From Bog-473 sp963706555 (GTDB taxonomy: Bacteria; Actinomycetota; Acidimicrobiia; Acidimicrobiales; RAAP-2), in the NCBI GenBank assembly GCA_963706555.1, contig OY970164.1, forward strand, positions 3,844,001 through 3,908,000: 64,000 nt of DNA, written 5' to 3'. The notes under the pieces were generated by a model. That model was not told where the DNA came from, did not search any database, and saw only the letters and a program-made list of their open reading frames with translations. Of this stretch, positions 52,893-61,706 are shown piece by piece; within the stretch, counting starts at the first letter, position 1, and every line of letters starts with the position of its first letter. A program made the position numbers and the translations under genes.

Positions 52893-53879
52893 ATGAAGGG
52901 CACGCTCACGCAGAATGGGACGGACACCGAAGCCACGACCGAGAACGTCCTGGCCGCGCTGGCCGGGAAGCAGTTCTTCTGGCTGGACCTGGACGATGAC
53001 GCCTCCGACGGGACGGTGAAGGAACTGCTCAGCGTCCACTTCGGCTTTCACCCCCTGGCGGTAGCGGCAGCCGAGAAGTTCAAGCAACGGCCCCGTTTCG
53101 ACGACTACGACGACTTCGTCTTCCTCGTCGCCCGGGGGGCCGACCCGACCGACAACGGTCAGGCCGAGGTGCACTGCTTCTGGAACGACTCCTACGTCGT
53201 CACTGTCCACCACGCCGGCTGCCCGTCGGTCCATGCGGTGCGCGAGCGGATCGCCCAGCACAAGCTCTCGGCCACCGGGGCGGCGCCCCAGATCGTCATC
53301 GTCTACCTGATCATGAACGCGTTGGTCGACGGCTTCTTTCCCGTCCTCAACGATTTCGACGAGCGGATCGACTCCCTCGAAGACGACATCCTCAAGGCCC
53401 CGACAGAAGCGCAGTTGGGTCAGCTGTTCGACATGAAACGCGCACTCATGAACATGCGCAAGGTCATCGCGCCGCAGCGCGACATGATGGCCAGCATCAA
53501 CGCGGGCGTGTCGGACGTGCCCGGCATGACCGACCAGGCGGTGCACTACTTCCGTGACCTCTACGACCACCTCATCCGCCTGGCGGACCTGGTCGACAGC
53601 TACCGGGACCTGTTGAGCAGCGTCATGGACACCCATCTCTCCACGGTGTCGAACCGGCTCAACGTCGTCATGAAGCAACTGGCCATCATCGCGACGGTGT
53701 TCCTCCCCCTGAGCTTCCTCACCGGCTTCTTCGGGCAGAACTTCAACTATCTGGTGACCCACCTCATCTCGCCGGCGTGGACCTTCTGGGTCATCGGCAT
53801 CGGGACCGAAGTGGTCGCCGTCGTCCTGCTCTACATGCTCTTCAAGAAACGCGGCTGGCTGGGCGGACCCACGGTCTGA
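52893..53879 (+). CDS. corA: CorA-family divalent cation transporter
   Basis: 328 residues. The cytoplasmic alpha/beta domain and long stalk helices are followed by two membrane helices (about 262-320). The signature after the first helix is 'LTGFFGQNFNYL': GQN at 281-283 replaces the usual GMN. Variants at the Met position occur in actinobacterial relatives, so transport of Mg, Co or Zn cannot be fixed. The gene follows the channel by 46 bases. Confidence 0.88.
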   Translation: MKGTLTQNGTDTEATTENVLAALAGKQFFWLDLDDDASDGTVKELLSVHFGFHPLAVAAAEKFKQRPRFDDYDDFVFLVARGADPTDNGQAEVHCFWNDSYVVTVHHAGCPSVHAVRERIAQHKLSATGAAPQIVIVYLIMNALVDGFFPVLNDFDERIDSLEDDILKAPTEAQLGQLFDMKRALMNMRKVIAPQRDMMASINAGVSDVPGMTDQAVHYFRDLYDHLIRLADLVDSYRDLLSSVMDTHLSTVSNRLNVVMKQLAIIATVFLPLSFLTGFFGQNFNYLVTHLISPAWTFWVIGIGTEVVAVVLLYMLFKKRGWLGGPTV

Positions 53880-53906
53880 CGCGCCGCGCGGCCTCTACCG
53901 CTGCGG

Positions 53907-55334
53907 TCAGTGCCCGTGGACCTCGTACCCGGTCCACCACGCCTCGCAGCCATCGGGCACGGGGAAACCCAACTGCTTGCGTTGATCAACGATCTCCTGG
54001 ACCTGCCGCTTGATCTCGCGCAGCAGGGCGACCGTCCCGGCGTCGGCGTGGTCCCCGGCCCGGCTCGCCTCCCAGATCGACTCCTCGAGATGCCAGGCCT
54101 GGAGTCGGGCTGCGGTGAGACGGTGGGTCTCCGCTGCGATCTCGGCCAGAATTGTGGGGTCACCCTCGGCCATGACGTCGGCGGCCCGCAGCCAGCCGTA
54201 GTCCTTGTTGATGCGCAGGAGGCCGGGCTGCACCTCGAAGTAGCCGACGACGTCGATCACGGGGTCGATCGTGGTCAAGGTCGCAGTGGCGGGAAGTGCG
54301 ACCGCGAGGTTCTCGCGTTGGCGGTCGGCCATGGCGATGGCGCCCAGCGCACGCAGGCCGACGTTGCCCGCATTGTCGTCGGAGTAGTTGCGCTCGTCAC
54401 GATCGATCTTCAGCGGGATCGCGACCACGGCGATGATCCGGGTGGCGCCCAGCTGCACGGCGGCACGCACCGGCACGACCTGCAACACCCCGCCGTCGAC
54501 ATAGTCATCGTCGGCCAGGGCGCGGGGCGGGAAAACGAGCGGGACACTGGCCGAAGCGATGACGCCATCCAAGAAGTCGACCGGGCCTCCGGCGTCGCCT
54601 GCCACGCGTGTCACGGCGTCATCCTCGACGATCGTGCCGTCCTGGGTGACATAGCGCAGCACGCCGGCCCGTAACGCGGTCACGGCCAGCCTGAGCTCCA
54701 ACCCCGGCCGGGCCACAAGGGCCGGGTCGACGGGATGGATCCCTGTCTCGCCGCCGTGACGGATGGCCTCGGCCAATGGCCGCAGGTTGAGCACCGCGCT
54801 GCCACTAGTGCGAAACTTCCGCCGCGCGCCGGGCAGACGGAAGGCGGCGCCGAACAACATGCGCTGGATCTTGCGCCGACGGCGACGGCGTGCCTTCTTG
54901 GCCGCGCGCTGCGGCGAGCGGGGTTTCAACGGTGCCAGGTCCGGGACCTTCACGATGGTGCCGTCAATGCCGGTCGATTCCAGCGCCGGCTGCGGGGGCC
55001 GGGTGCCTTCGGTGAGGGCGAAGCGAATTTCGCCGCCCAGCGCCGTTCCCTCGAGTGCGCGCAGCCAGGCCTGCTCGCCGAAGATCTGCTCGGTGCGTGT
55101 CATGGCCAAGATGTCGTCCTCGACCTCCTGCACGCGCCCGGTGAACTCCTCGAGGGTGCGAGCCTGCGCCAGCACGGAAGCGGCGACGGCTCCGGCCGAG
55201 GTGGCCGTGATGATGTCAGGGATGATGCGCTCCGTGCCCACCAGGTATTGGAGGGCCCCCACTTCGAACGAGCCTTTGGTCCCGCCACCGGCCAGCACGA
55301 ACGCAGTGGACCCCTTGAGGGCTGTTTCGATCAT
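53907..55334 (-). CDS. patatin-like phospholipase family protein
   Basis: 475 residues. It has the oxyanion motif 'LAGGGTKGSFEVGALQYL', the nucleophile Ser46 in 'ITATSAGAVA' and the Asp of 'DYVDGGV', so the Ser/Asp dyad is present. The usual GxSxG has Ala for the first Gly. A very basic stretch at about 143-160 ('QRAAKKARRRRRRKIQRM') breaks the fold and may bind lipid head groups. It probably hydrolyses a membrane lipid. Confidence 0.82.
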   Translation of the reverse strand: MIETALKGSTAFVLAGGGTKGSFEVGALQYLVGTERIIPDIITATSAGAVAASVLAQARTLEEFTGRVQEVEDDILAMTRTEQIFGEQAWLRALEGTALGGEIRFALTEGTRPPQPALESTGIDGTIVKVPDLAPLKPRSPQRAAKKARRRRRRKIQRMLFGAAFRLPGARRKFRTSGSAVLNLRPLAEAIRHGGETGIHPVDPALVARPGLELRLAVTALRAGVLRYVTQDGTIVEDDAVTRVAGDAGGPVDFLDGVIASASVPLVFPPRALADDDYVDGGVLQVVPVRAAVQLGATRIIAVVAIPLKIDRDERNYSDDNAGNVGLRALGAIAMADRQRENLAVALPATATLTTIDPVIDVVGYFEVQPGLLRINKDYGWLRAADVMAEGDPTILAEIAAETHRLTAARLQAWHLEESIWEASRAGDHADAGTVALLREIKRQVQEIVDQRKQLGFPVPDGCEAWWTGYEVHGH

Positions 55335-55343
55335 CCGTCAAGG

Positions 55344-55559
55344 CTAGCCACCGGCGGCCGCCGAAACGATCTCTATCGGGGCTTCGGCATAAACCCTGGT
55401 GGTGGCCCATTCCGAGCGTGGAATCACGTTCCGGTCGACCGCCACGGCGATGCCTTTGGGCTCGGCCCCATCGATGAGGAGCGCCACCACATCGGCAATC
55501 GTGGTCCCGTCCTGCACCCGCAGGCGGTCCCCGTTGACGGTCACCGTGAGCTCGCTCAC
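55344..55559 (-). CDS. thiS: ThiS sulfur-carrier protein
   Basis: 71 residues from a GTG. It has the ubiquitin-like sequence 'ELTVTVNGDRLRVQDGTTIA' and ends '...SAAAGG', the Gly-Gly that is made a thiocarboxylate to give sulfur to the thiazole of thiamine. The start overlaps the thiO stop by four bases (GTGA). A thiG gene is not next to it. Confidence 0.9.
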   Translation of the reverse strand: MSELTVTVNGDRLRVQDGTTIADVVALLIDGAEPKGIAVAVDRNVIPRSEWATTRVYAEAPIEIVSAAAGG

Positions 55560-56692
55560 GTCCGGTCTGTCACCTCCGCTGCATCTGCAGCGGCGAACAG
55601 ACCGACGATGGCGACTGCGGTGGCGGGGGCCAGCAGTATGCCGTTGCGGAAGTGGCCACTGGCCACCGCCACGCCGGGTAGCGCGGTCCACCCGACGACG
55701 GGCGTGTTGTCCGGCGTGGCGGGGCGCAGACCGGCCTGGGCCTCGAGCAGTTCCAGCTCGTCGATCCCGGGGACGACGGCGCGCGCGTCGCTGAGCAGTT
55801 CGTGCACCGCCCCGGCGCGCACCGTGATGTCGGTCCCCCTCTCTTCCATGGTGGCCCCCACGACCAACGTCCGGTCGGGCCGGGGGACGAGATAGATCGA
55901 CCGCCCGTGCACGAGCGCCCGCACCGTGCGGTGCAGGAGCGGTGGCCCCGCACCAACTGCGGCGCCTGCGCCGTCACCGTCACCGTCGTCGGCAGGTCCC
56001 AACCGGAGGATGTGGCCCTTGACGGGCCGGATCTCGGGCAGGGCGGCCTCTTCGAGGCCGCCGATGTGCGGCGTGCCGACGCCAGCCGCCAGGAGGACAT
56101 TCCCGGCGTCGAGGCGGCTGCCGTCGGAGAGCACCACCGAAGGTCCGCCGCTGACTGCGCGCACCGTCTCCGCTACGAACACCACGCCCGCCGCAGTGCA
56201 TGCGGCCACGAGCGCGCGCAACAGTGCCCGATTGTCCACGTGGTGGTCCCCCGGAACCTCGATCCCCCCGCACACCGTCGGGGAGAGTGCCGGCACCAGC
56301 CTGCGGCACTCCGAAGCCGTGCGCCGGTGCGCCGTGCAGCCCAGCATGTGCTGGTAGGCGAGGAGCTGGTCGAGGGCGGCGCGGTCCGACGTATCGAGCG
56401 CCACCGTGAGCGTCCCGGACTGGTCGTAGCCGACCTCGTGCCCCGAGGCCTCCTCCAGTGCGGCGCTGTAGTCCTTCCACCCTTGGGCACCCTCGAGCAG
56501 CCGTTCGGTCAGCGCTGCTTCGCCGAACTGGACCTCGGTCACCGGGGCCAACATGCCGGCGGCGACCCACGAGGCGCCGTCCTCTCCGGGGGTCGGGGCA
56601 ACCACGGTGACCTGGTGCCCGGCCACGGCCAGACGCCAGGCGCACGAAAGTCCGATGACGCCTCCTCCGACCACGAGCACCCGGTGCGCCAC
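55556..56692 (-). CDS. thiO: glycine oxidase ThiO
   Basis: 378 residues. 'RVLVVGGGVIGLSCAWRLAV' binds FAD, 'EDGASWVAAGMLAPVTE' and 'GDHHVDNRALLRALVAAC' are ThiO-type, and 'AQAGLRPATPDNTPVVGWTA' with 'GHFRNGILLAPATA' closes the DAO fold. It oxidises glycine to dehydroglycine (iminoacetate), the carbon-nitrogen donor for the thiazole ring. It is coupled to thiS. No TPP riboswitch is seen upstream. Confidence 0.9.
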   Translation of the reverse strand: MAHRVLVVGGGVIGLSCAWRLAVAGHQVTVVAPTPGEDGASWVAAGMLAPVTEVQFGEAALTERLLEGAQGWKDYSAALEEASGHEVGYDQSGTLTVALDTSDRAALDQLLAYQHMLGCTAHRRTASECRRLVPALSPTVCGGIEVPGDHHVDNRALLRALVAACTAAGVVFVAETVRAVSGGPSVVLSDGSRLDAGNVLLAAGVGTPHIGGLEEAALPEIRPVKGHILRLGPADDGDGDGAGAAVGAGPPLLHRTVRALVHGRSIYLVPRPDRTLVVGATMEERGTDITVRAGAVHELLSDARAVVPGIDELELLEAQAGLRPATPDNTPVVGWTALPGVAVASGHFRNGILLAPATAVAIVGLFAAADAAEVTDRT

Positions 56693-56840
56693 GCCACCCA
56701 GCTTACGAGCAGCGGGTCCGACCCACGTGGGCCCGGATCGGCCGAACGGGCCGGCAGGGCCGGGCAGACCCGATGGGCTGGATGAGCCGGATGAGCCGGA
56801 TCGGCCGCGTGGGCTGGCAGGGCCGGGCGGGTCCCAGGGT

Positions 56841-57599
56841 TCAGTCGAACAGATCCGGCTCGTCTTTCAGGAGGCGTTGGAGCAGGGGTTGGAAACTGAA
56901 CCAACCGGAATCGGGCGCGCCGACCTGTCCGTGTGTCACGTGGGCGTGCTCGGGTGAGATGAGCACCGGCGTGCCCGCTGCCTCGGCGAGCAATTGCGCC
57001 TGGCACGTGCGCTCCATGGTGATGAACCACCACGCGGCCTCTTCCACCGTCCGTCCGACCGTCAGCAACCCGTGATTGCGCAGGATCACCGCCTTCGTGT
57101 CCCCCAACGCGTACGCGATGCGCTTGCCTTCCGAAGGATCCCTCACGACGCCGGTGTAGTCGTCGAAGAGGCCGTGATCTTCGTAGAAGACACATGCGTC
57201 CTGTGTGAGAGGGTCGAGGAGACGCCCCAGAGAGGACCAGGCCTTGCCGTGGATCGAGTGCGAGTGCGCGGCGGCGGCCACATCGGGCCGAGCGGAGTGG
57301 ACCGAGGAATGGATCGCGAACGCCGCCGCGTTGAGCATTCCGTCACCCTCGACCACGTCGCCACGGTGGTTGACGAGGATCAAGTCGGACACGCGCAGCA
57401 CACCGAACGAAAGGCCGAACGGATTGACCCAGAAGTGGTCAAGGCGCTCGGGGTCCCGCGCCGTGATGTGTCCCGCTATACCCTCTTCGAAGCCGAACTT
57501 CGAGAAGAGATGGAAGGCTGCGATCAGCATCCGCTTGCGATGAAGTCGCTCATCTGCCGGGTTTTCGGCGACGGTGGGACTCATCCGGTTCTCGGCCAT
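56841..57599 (-). CDS. class II aldolase/adducin family protein
   Basis: 252 residues from 'MAENRMSPTVAENPADERLH'. 'AGHITARDPERLDHFWVNPF' and 'AAAHSHSIHGKAWSSLG' give the zinc-binding histidines, and 'AVILRNHGLLTVGRTVEEAA' provides the third and the closing segment. It may act on a sugar phosphate or a hydroxy acid. It is divergent from the acyl-CoA synthetase, 111 bases apart. Confidence 0.88.
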   Translation of the reverse strand: MAENRMSPTVAENPADERLHRKRMLIAAFHLFSKFGFEEGIAGHITARDPERLDHFWVNPFGLSFGVLRVSDLILVNHRGDVVEGDGMLNAAAFAIHSSVHSARPDVAAAAHSHSIHGKAWSSLGRLLDPLTQDACVFYEDHGLFDDYTGVVRDPSEGKRIAYALGDTKAVILRNHGLLTVGRTVEEAAWWFITMERTCQAQLLAEAAGTPVLISPEHAHVTHGQVGAPDSGWFSFQPLLQRLLKDEPDLFD

Positions 57600-57710
57600 G
57601 GTGTCCTCCTCGGACGTGGGGAACGCCCCGCCACTGTAACCCCGGCCCTTCCGGACCCTCGTCCTTGCGAACACCCTGCCGGCCCTCGTCGTGCCGGTAG
57701 CTTGCAGCCC

Positions 57711-59363
57711 ATGGGGATGCTCCTGCACGAACCGATCGACCACATTGCCGCGACCGATCCCCAACGCCCGGCACTCACCTTCCACGGTCGTACTCTCAGT
57801 TTCGGCGAACTTTCCGCGCGGACCATACGCGTGGCCGCCTCGCTGGGTCGTTGCACCGTTCCGGGGGATCGAGTGGCGGTCATCGGCGAAAACCATCCGA
57901 GTTGGGTCGAGGCGTATTACGGCGTGCCCCGCGCGGGTCGGATCCTCGCCTTCTTGAACCATCGCTTGGCCGCGGCTGAACTGGCGGCGATCGTGGTGCG
58001 CGCCGGAGCCACGGTGGTGGTCGGCCCCCGAGCTGAGCTGGACCGCATGGAGCCGTCTCTCGCCGCCCTGCTCGCCACCCGTGGGACACCCAGCTTCATC
58101 GATCTGGACGAGTGGGAACGCATGGGGAACGATGGAGCCGGAGCGGGCGGGGAGCTCAGCCCGGGCGGGGAGCTCAGCCCGGGCGGGGAGGAGGAGTCGT
58201 CGTCTCCCGACATGCCGATCTGGTTGCTCTTCACCAGTGGGACGACCGGGTCGCCCAAGGGCGCAACACTCACTCACCGCAACGTGGCCGCATCTCTGCT
58301 CGCGAGCGCACACGGGCGACCGATCGGGCCTGATGACGTGTACCTGCATCTCTTCCCCTTGTGCCACGTGGCGGGGTACAACGTCGTGAGCAATCTGGCC
58401 GCCGGTCGGCCCGTCGTCCTCATGGACCGTTTCGAGCCGGGAGCATTCATCTCACTTGTCGGCCGGCATCAGGTCACCAAGACGACGATGGCGGCCACCA
58501 TGCTCTCGAGCCTGATGGACCACCTCGATGCGCACCCCGAAGCACGTCCGCAGTTGGCCTCGCTCGAGGCGATCGCGTACGGCGCCGCCCCGATGCCCCC
58601 GACGTTGTTGCGGCGTGCCTTTACCGACCTGCAGATCGATTTCAGCCAGGGCTATGGCATGACCGAGTTGGCCGGAAACGCCGTCTTTCTCGGTATCGAG
58701 GACCATCGCCGGGCACTGGCCGGCGCCGGGGCCACCGCCGGGGCCGGCGCTCCCTCGAAGGCCACTGCAGGCTGGAGCGCAGATCATCTTTTGACAGCCG
58801 CCGGCAGGCCGGCGCCCAACGTCGAGGTCCGGCTGCTCGACGATGCCGGTGACGAGGTCGGCACGGGCGAGCCGGGTGAGATCGCCATCCGGAGCGAACA
58901 GGTGATGGCGGGATACTGGCGCGATCCCGCCGCGACCAACGACGCCTTCAGGGATGGGTGGTTCCACACCGGGGATATCGGCGTGTTCGATGCCGACGGT
59001 GTGCTTTCCGTGGTGGACCGCAAGAAGGACGTCATCGTCACCGGTGGGGAGAATGTCTCCTCGCGCGAAGTGGAGGAGGAGATCCTCCGTTCGTGTCCCG
59101 AGGTGCGCGAGGTGGCGGTGGTCGCCGTCGCCGACCCGCATTGGGGGGAGAACGTCTGCGCGGTCATCGTCCTGCGAGCCGGAGCGACCCTCGCCCCCGA
59201 CGTCCTCATCGGCCGCGTCCGCGAGCGACTGGCCGGCTTCAAAGCGCCACGCCACGTCGTCGAGATCGACGAGCTGCCGAGAAACGCGCTCGGCAAGCCA
59301 CTCAAGCAAGAGATCCGGCGCTGGCTGGCCGACGAGCCCGCGGTGATCGGGCCGCGCTTCTGA
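57711..59363 (+). CDS. acyl-CoA synthetase (AMP-forming)
   Basis: 550 residues. The ANL family core motifs are 'LLFTSGTTGSPKG' (172-184), 'QGYGMTELAG', 'GWFHTGDIGVFDADG' and 'GKPLKQEIRR' with the catalytic Lys. It activates a carboxylic acid as acyl-AMP and passes it to CoA. An unusual insert at 146-160 contains 'GGELSP' twice. The ATG at 57711 is preferred although the frame is open back to 56994. Confidence 0.92.
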   Translation: MGMLLHEPIDHIAATDPQRPALTFHGRTLSFGELSARTIRVAASLGRCTVPGDRVAVIGENHPSWVEAYYGVPRAGRILAFLNHRLAAAELAAIVVRAGATVVVGPRAELDRMEPSLAALLATRGTPSFIDLDEWERMGNDGAGAGGELSPGGELSPGGEEESSSPDMPIWLLFTSGTTGSPKGATLTHRNVAASLLASAHGRPIGPDDVYLHLFPLCHVAGYNVVSNLAAGRPVVLMDRFEPGAFISLVGRHQVTKTTMAATMLSSLMDHLDAHPEARPQLASLEAIAYGAAPMPPTLLRRAFTDLQIDFSQGYGMTELAGNAVFLGIEDHRRALAGAGATAGAGAPSKATAGWSADHLLTAAGRPAPNVEVRLLDDAGDEVGTGEPGEIAIRSEQVMAGYWRDPAATNDAFRDGWFHTGDIGVFDADGVLSVVDRKKDVIVTGGENVSSREVEEEILRSCPEVREVAVVAVADPHWGENVCAVIVLRAGATLAPDVLIGRVRERLAGFKAPRHVVEIDELPRNALGKPLKQEIRRWLADEPAVIGPRF

Positions 59364-59506
59364 GACACGCCGACACCGTCACCCAGGCGCACTGTGGCCG
59401 GCGTGCGCTGGTGGCCCGGCGCGCGCTGTTGGCCCGGCGCCACGGCGCACACCGGTGGCGGCTGGACCCTCGGGCGTGTATGACTGGCCTTTTCCTGAGG
59501 AGGGGC

Positions 59507-60652
59507 ATGCACTGCGGAGTGATGGTGACCGGCTACAACCAGGACGACTGGCCGAGACTGATGGCTGGAGACTACGCACGCCCACCCGACGTCGCCGACT
59601 ACCTCAACATGGAACAGACGTTGTCCATGGGCGAGTTGGTGGAGCCCCTCGGCTTCGACTCCATCTGGGCCACCGAGCACTACGGGTCGGCCTATTCCAT
59701 GCAGCCCAACCCGCTGCAATGGCTGGCCTACTGGGCCGGCAGGACCAGCCGCGTCGACGTGGGGACGGCGGTCATCGTGGCGCCGTGGTGGAACCCCGTG
59801 CGCCTGGCCTCCGAGATCAACATGCTCGACATCCTGCTCGGGGGGCGCCGGCTGCATCTCGGGATCGGACGCGGCATCGCGCCCCATGAGTACGCCTCGT
59901 TGGGCATTCCGATCGAGGAGTCCCACGCCTACTTCTACGACGTGGTGAACGCGATCCGCGCTTCCGACGGATCCGAGAGGTTCACGTTCGACGGGAAGGT
60001 GTACAACATTCCGCCGACGACGATTCGCCCGCAGGGGCGTCACAAGGGAGAGCTGACCACCCACATCAAGGCGGCGTTCACCACAGAGACGTCGGCCCGG
60101 CTGGCTGCCGAGAACGGGCTCGGCCAGATGTTCGTCGCCAACGACGACCTCGAGGCCATGACCGACAAGGTCCAGCGCTTCAACGCAATCCGCGCTGAGC
60201 TCGACCTGCCCCCCGACCAACCCACCACGCTCTTGTGGATGTACTGCGCCGAGACCTCGTCGGAGGCGGAGGAGGGATGGGACTACTTCCGGGCGCAACA
60301 ACTGGCGGCGCAACACCACTACTTCGAATGGAACAACCCGGGCTTCGGGGGAATCAAGGGTTACGAGGACTATCTCAAGACCCAAGCCTCCGATGCCGGA
60401 TTGGCCGGCAACCTCGTGACGAGCCAGCGCAACACACAGCCCATCGGGACGCCGGACGAGATCATCGACAAGCTCACGTCAGTCCAGTGGGCCATCAGCC
60501 TCGAGACGCTCGTCATCCATGTCTTCTATGGCGGCATGCCGAAAGAGAAGGCAGAGAAGAGCCTGCGCCTCTTCGCAGAGAAGGTGCTCCCCGCCGTGCA
60601 CGCCATGCCCACGCCGATCAATCCGGCCTCCCTGGGACGGCCCGCCAGCTAG
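59507..60652 (+). CDS. LLM-class flavin/F420 monooxygenase
   Basis: 381 residues. 'PLGFDSIWATEHYGSAYSMQ' and 'LDILLGGRRLHLGIGRGIAP' fit the luciferase-like family, with 'NPLQWLAYWAGRTSRVDVGT' between. AGGAGGGG precedes the ATG at 59507. It follows the acyl-CoA synthetase by 143 bases and could share its pathway, for example degradation of an aromatic or lipid; this is inference. Confidence 0.88.
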   Translation: MHCGVMVTGYNQDDWPRLMAGDYARPPDVADYLNMEQTLSMGELVEPLGFDSIWATEHYGSAYSMQPNPLQWLAYWAGRTSRVDVGTAVIVAPWWNPVRLASEINMLDILLGGRRLHLGIGRGIAPHEYASLGIPIEESHAYFYDVVNAIRASDGSERFTFDGKVYNIPPTTIRPQGRHKGELTTHIKAAFTTETSARLAAENGLGQMFVANDDLEAMTDKVQRFNAIRAELDLPPDQPTTLLWMYCAETSSEAEEGWDYFRAQQLAAQHHYFEWNNPGFGGIKGYEDYLKTQASDAGLAGNLVTSQRNTQPIGTPDEIIDKLTSVQWAISLETLVIHVFYGGMPKEKAEKSLRLFAEKVLPAVHAMPTPINPASLGRPAS

Positions 60653-60702
60653 TGGCTGATCCTCAGTAGCGTGCTCGCCATCGCCCCGCATTCGTTCCTC
60701 CT

Positions 60703-61500
60703 GTGACGCAGCACGAAGTCCGCGTCCGCGGCGCCCGGCTCGCCTACGAGGTGTCGGGGGAGGGTTCCGACCTCATCTGGGGCCACGGCCTCTCCATGAC
60801 CCGCGCCAGCGACGCGGTCCTCGGACTTCTCGACTGGAGCCAGATCCACGTTTCCGTCGTCCGCTACGACGCCCGGGGCCACGGCGAATCCGAGTCGACA
60901 CCCGACACCAAGGCCTACAGCTGGTTGGAGCTGGCCCGTGATCAGCTGGCGTTGGCCGATGCGTTGGGCATCGGCAGCTACGTCGCGGCCGGCGCGTCGA
61001 TGGGCTGTGGCACTGCGCTGCACGCCGCCGTCCTCAGCCCGCAGCGACTACGGGCGCTGGTCCTCGCCCTCCCGCCGACCGGTTGGGAGGCTAGGGCGGC
61101 GCAGGCGGCACTGTGGGAGCGCACCGCCACCATGATCGAGGAACAGGGTGTCGAGGCGTTGGTCGACTCGCGCGCCGAGCTCGAACCCCCCGATCCTTAC
61201 AAGGGGGATACGCAACGCCGCGAGCAGCAGGCAGCCGCCACCCGGGCCTGGGACCCGGATCGGCTGGCCCTGGTCATGCGGGGCGCCACGGAGGCCAACC
61301 TGCCCGACCGGGCCGACCTGGCGCAGATCGGGGTGCCGACGCTCATCCTGGCCTGGACCGGCGACCCGGTCCATCCGCTCTCCACGGCTGAGGAGTTGGC
61401 AACGCTCATCCCTGACACCGAGCTCCATGTGGCCTCGACGGCGTCCGCCCTGGCCGAATGGACCGCCCTCACGAGCGCCTTTCTCCGCCGGGTCCTCTGA
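60703..61500 (+). CDS. alpha/beta-hydrolase
   Basis: 265 residues from a GTG. The oxyanion region 'DLIWGHGLSMTRASDAVLGL' and nucleophile Ser99 in 'VAAGASMGCGTALHA' are clear, and the acid position 'LAWTGDPVHPLSTAEEL' is present. The usual C-terminal His is not seen where expected ('HVASTASALAEWTALTSAFL'), so the triad may be incomplete. It follows the LLM gene by 50 bases. Confidence 0.82.
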   Translation: MTQHEVRVRGARLAYEVSGEGSDLIWGHGLSMTRASDAVLGLLDWSQIHVSVVRYDARGHGESESTPDTKAYSWLELARDQLALADALGIGSYVAAGASMGCGTALHAAVLSPQRLRALVLALPPTGWEARAAQAALWERTATMIEEQGVEALVDSRAELEPPDPYKGDTQRREQQAAATRAWDPDRLALVMRGATEANLPDRADLAQIGVPTLILAWTGDPVHPLSTAEELATLIPDTELHVASTASALAEWTALTSAFLRRVL

Positions 61501-61706
61501 GGGCGCAATCCCGAAGCACTCATTCCCGCTGGTTCCCGCCCTCCGTCGCCGTCCCGTCGCCCCTCCCGCCCTCTGTCGTTTCCGGGTGTTTGCCAGGTGG
61601 GCGTTTGGCGGACCGCCGTGTGGTGTCGTGTATTCTGTCCCTTCCGCTTCTGGGCCAGCGCCGTCCCGGTCGCCGTTCCGTTCACGCCCTAATCCGAAAG
61701 GAACCG

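Noticed and set aside
56693..56840. TPP riboswitch upstream of thiO
   Set aside because: The conserved CTGAGA and following helices are absent; the gap holds only GC-rich repeats.
57600..58367. N-terminal extension of the class II aldolase
   Set aside because: It overlaps the start of the acyl-CoA synthetase on the other strand and shows no domain; the aldolase begins at 57599.
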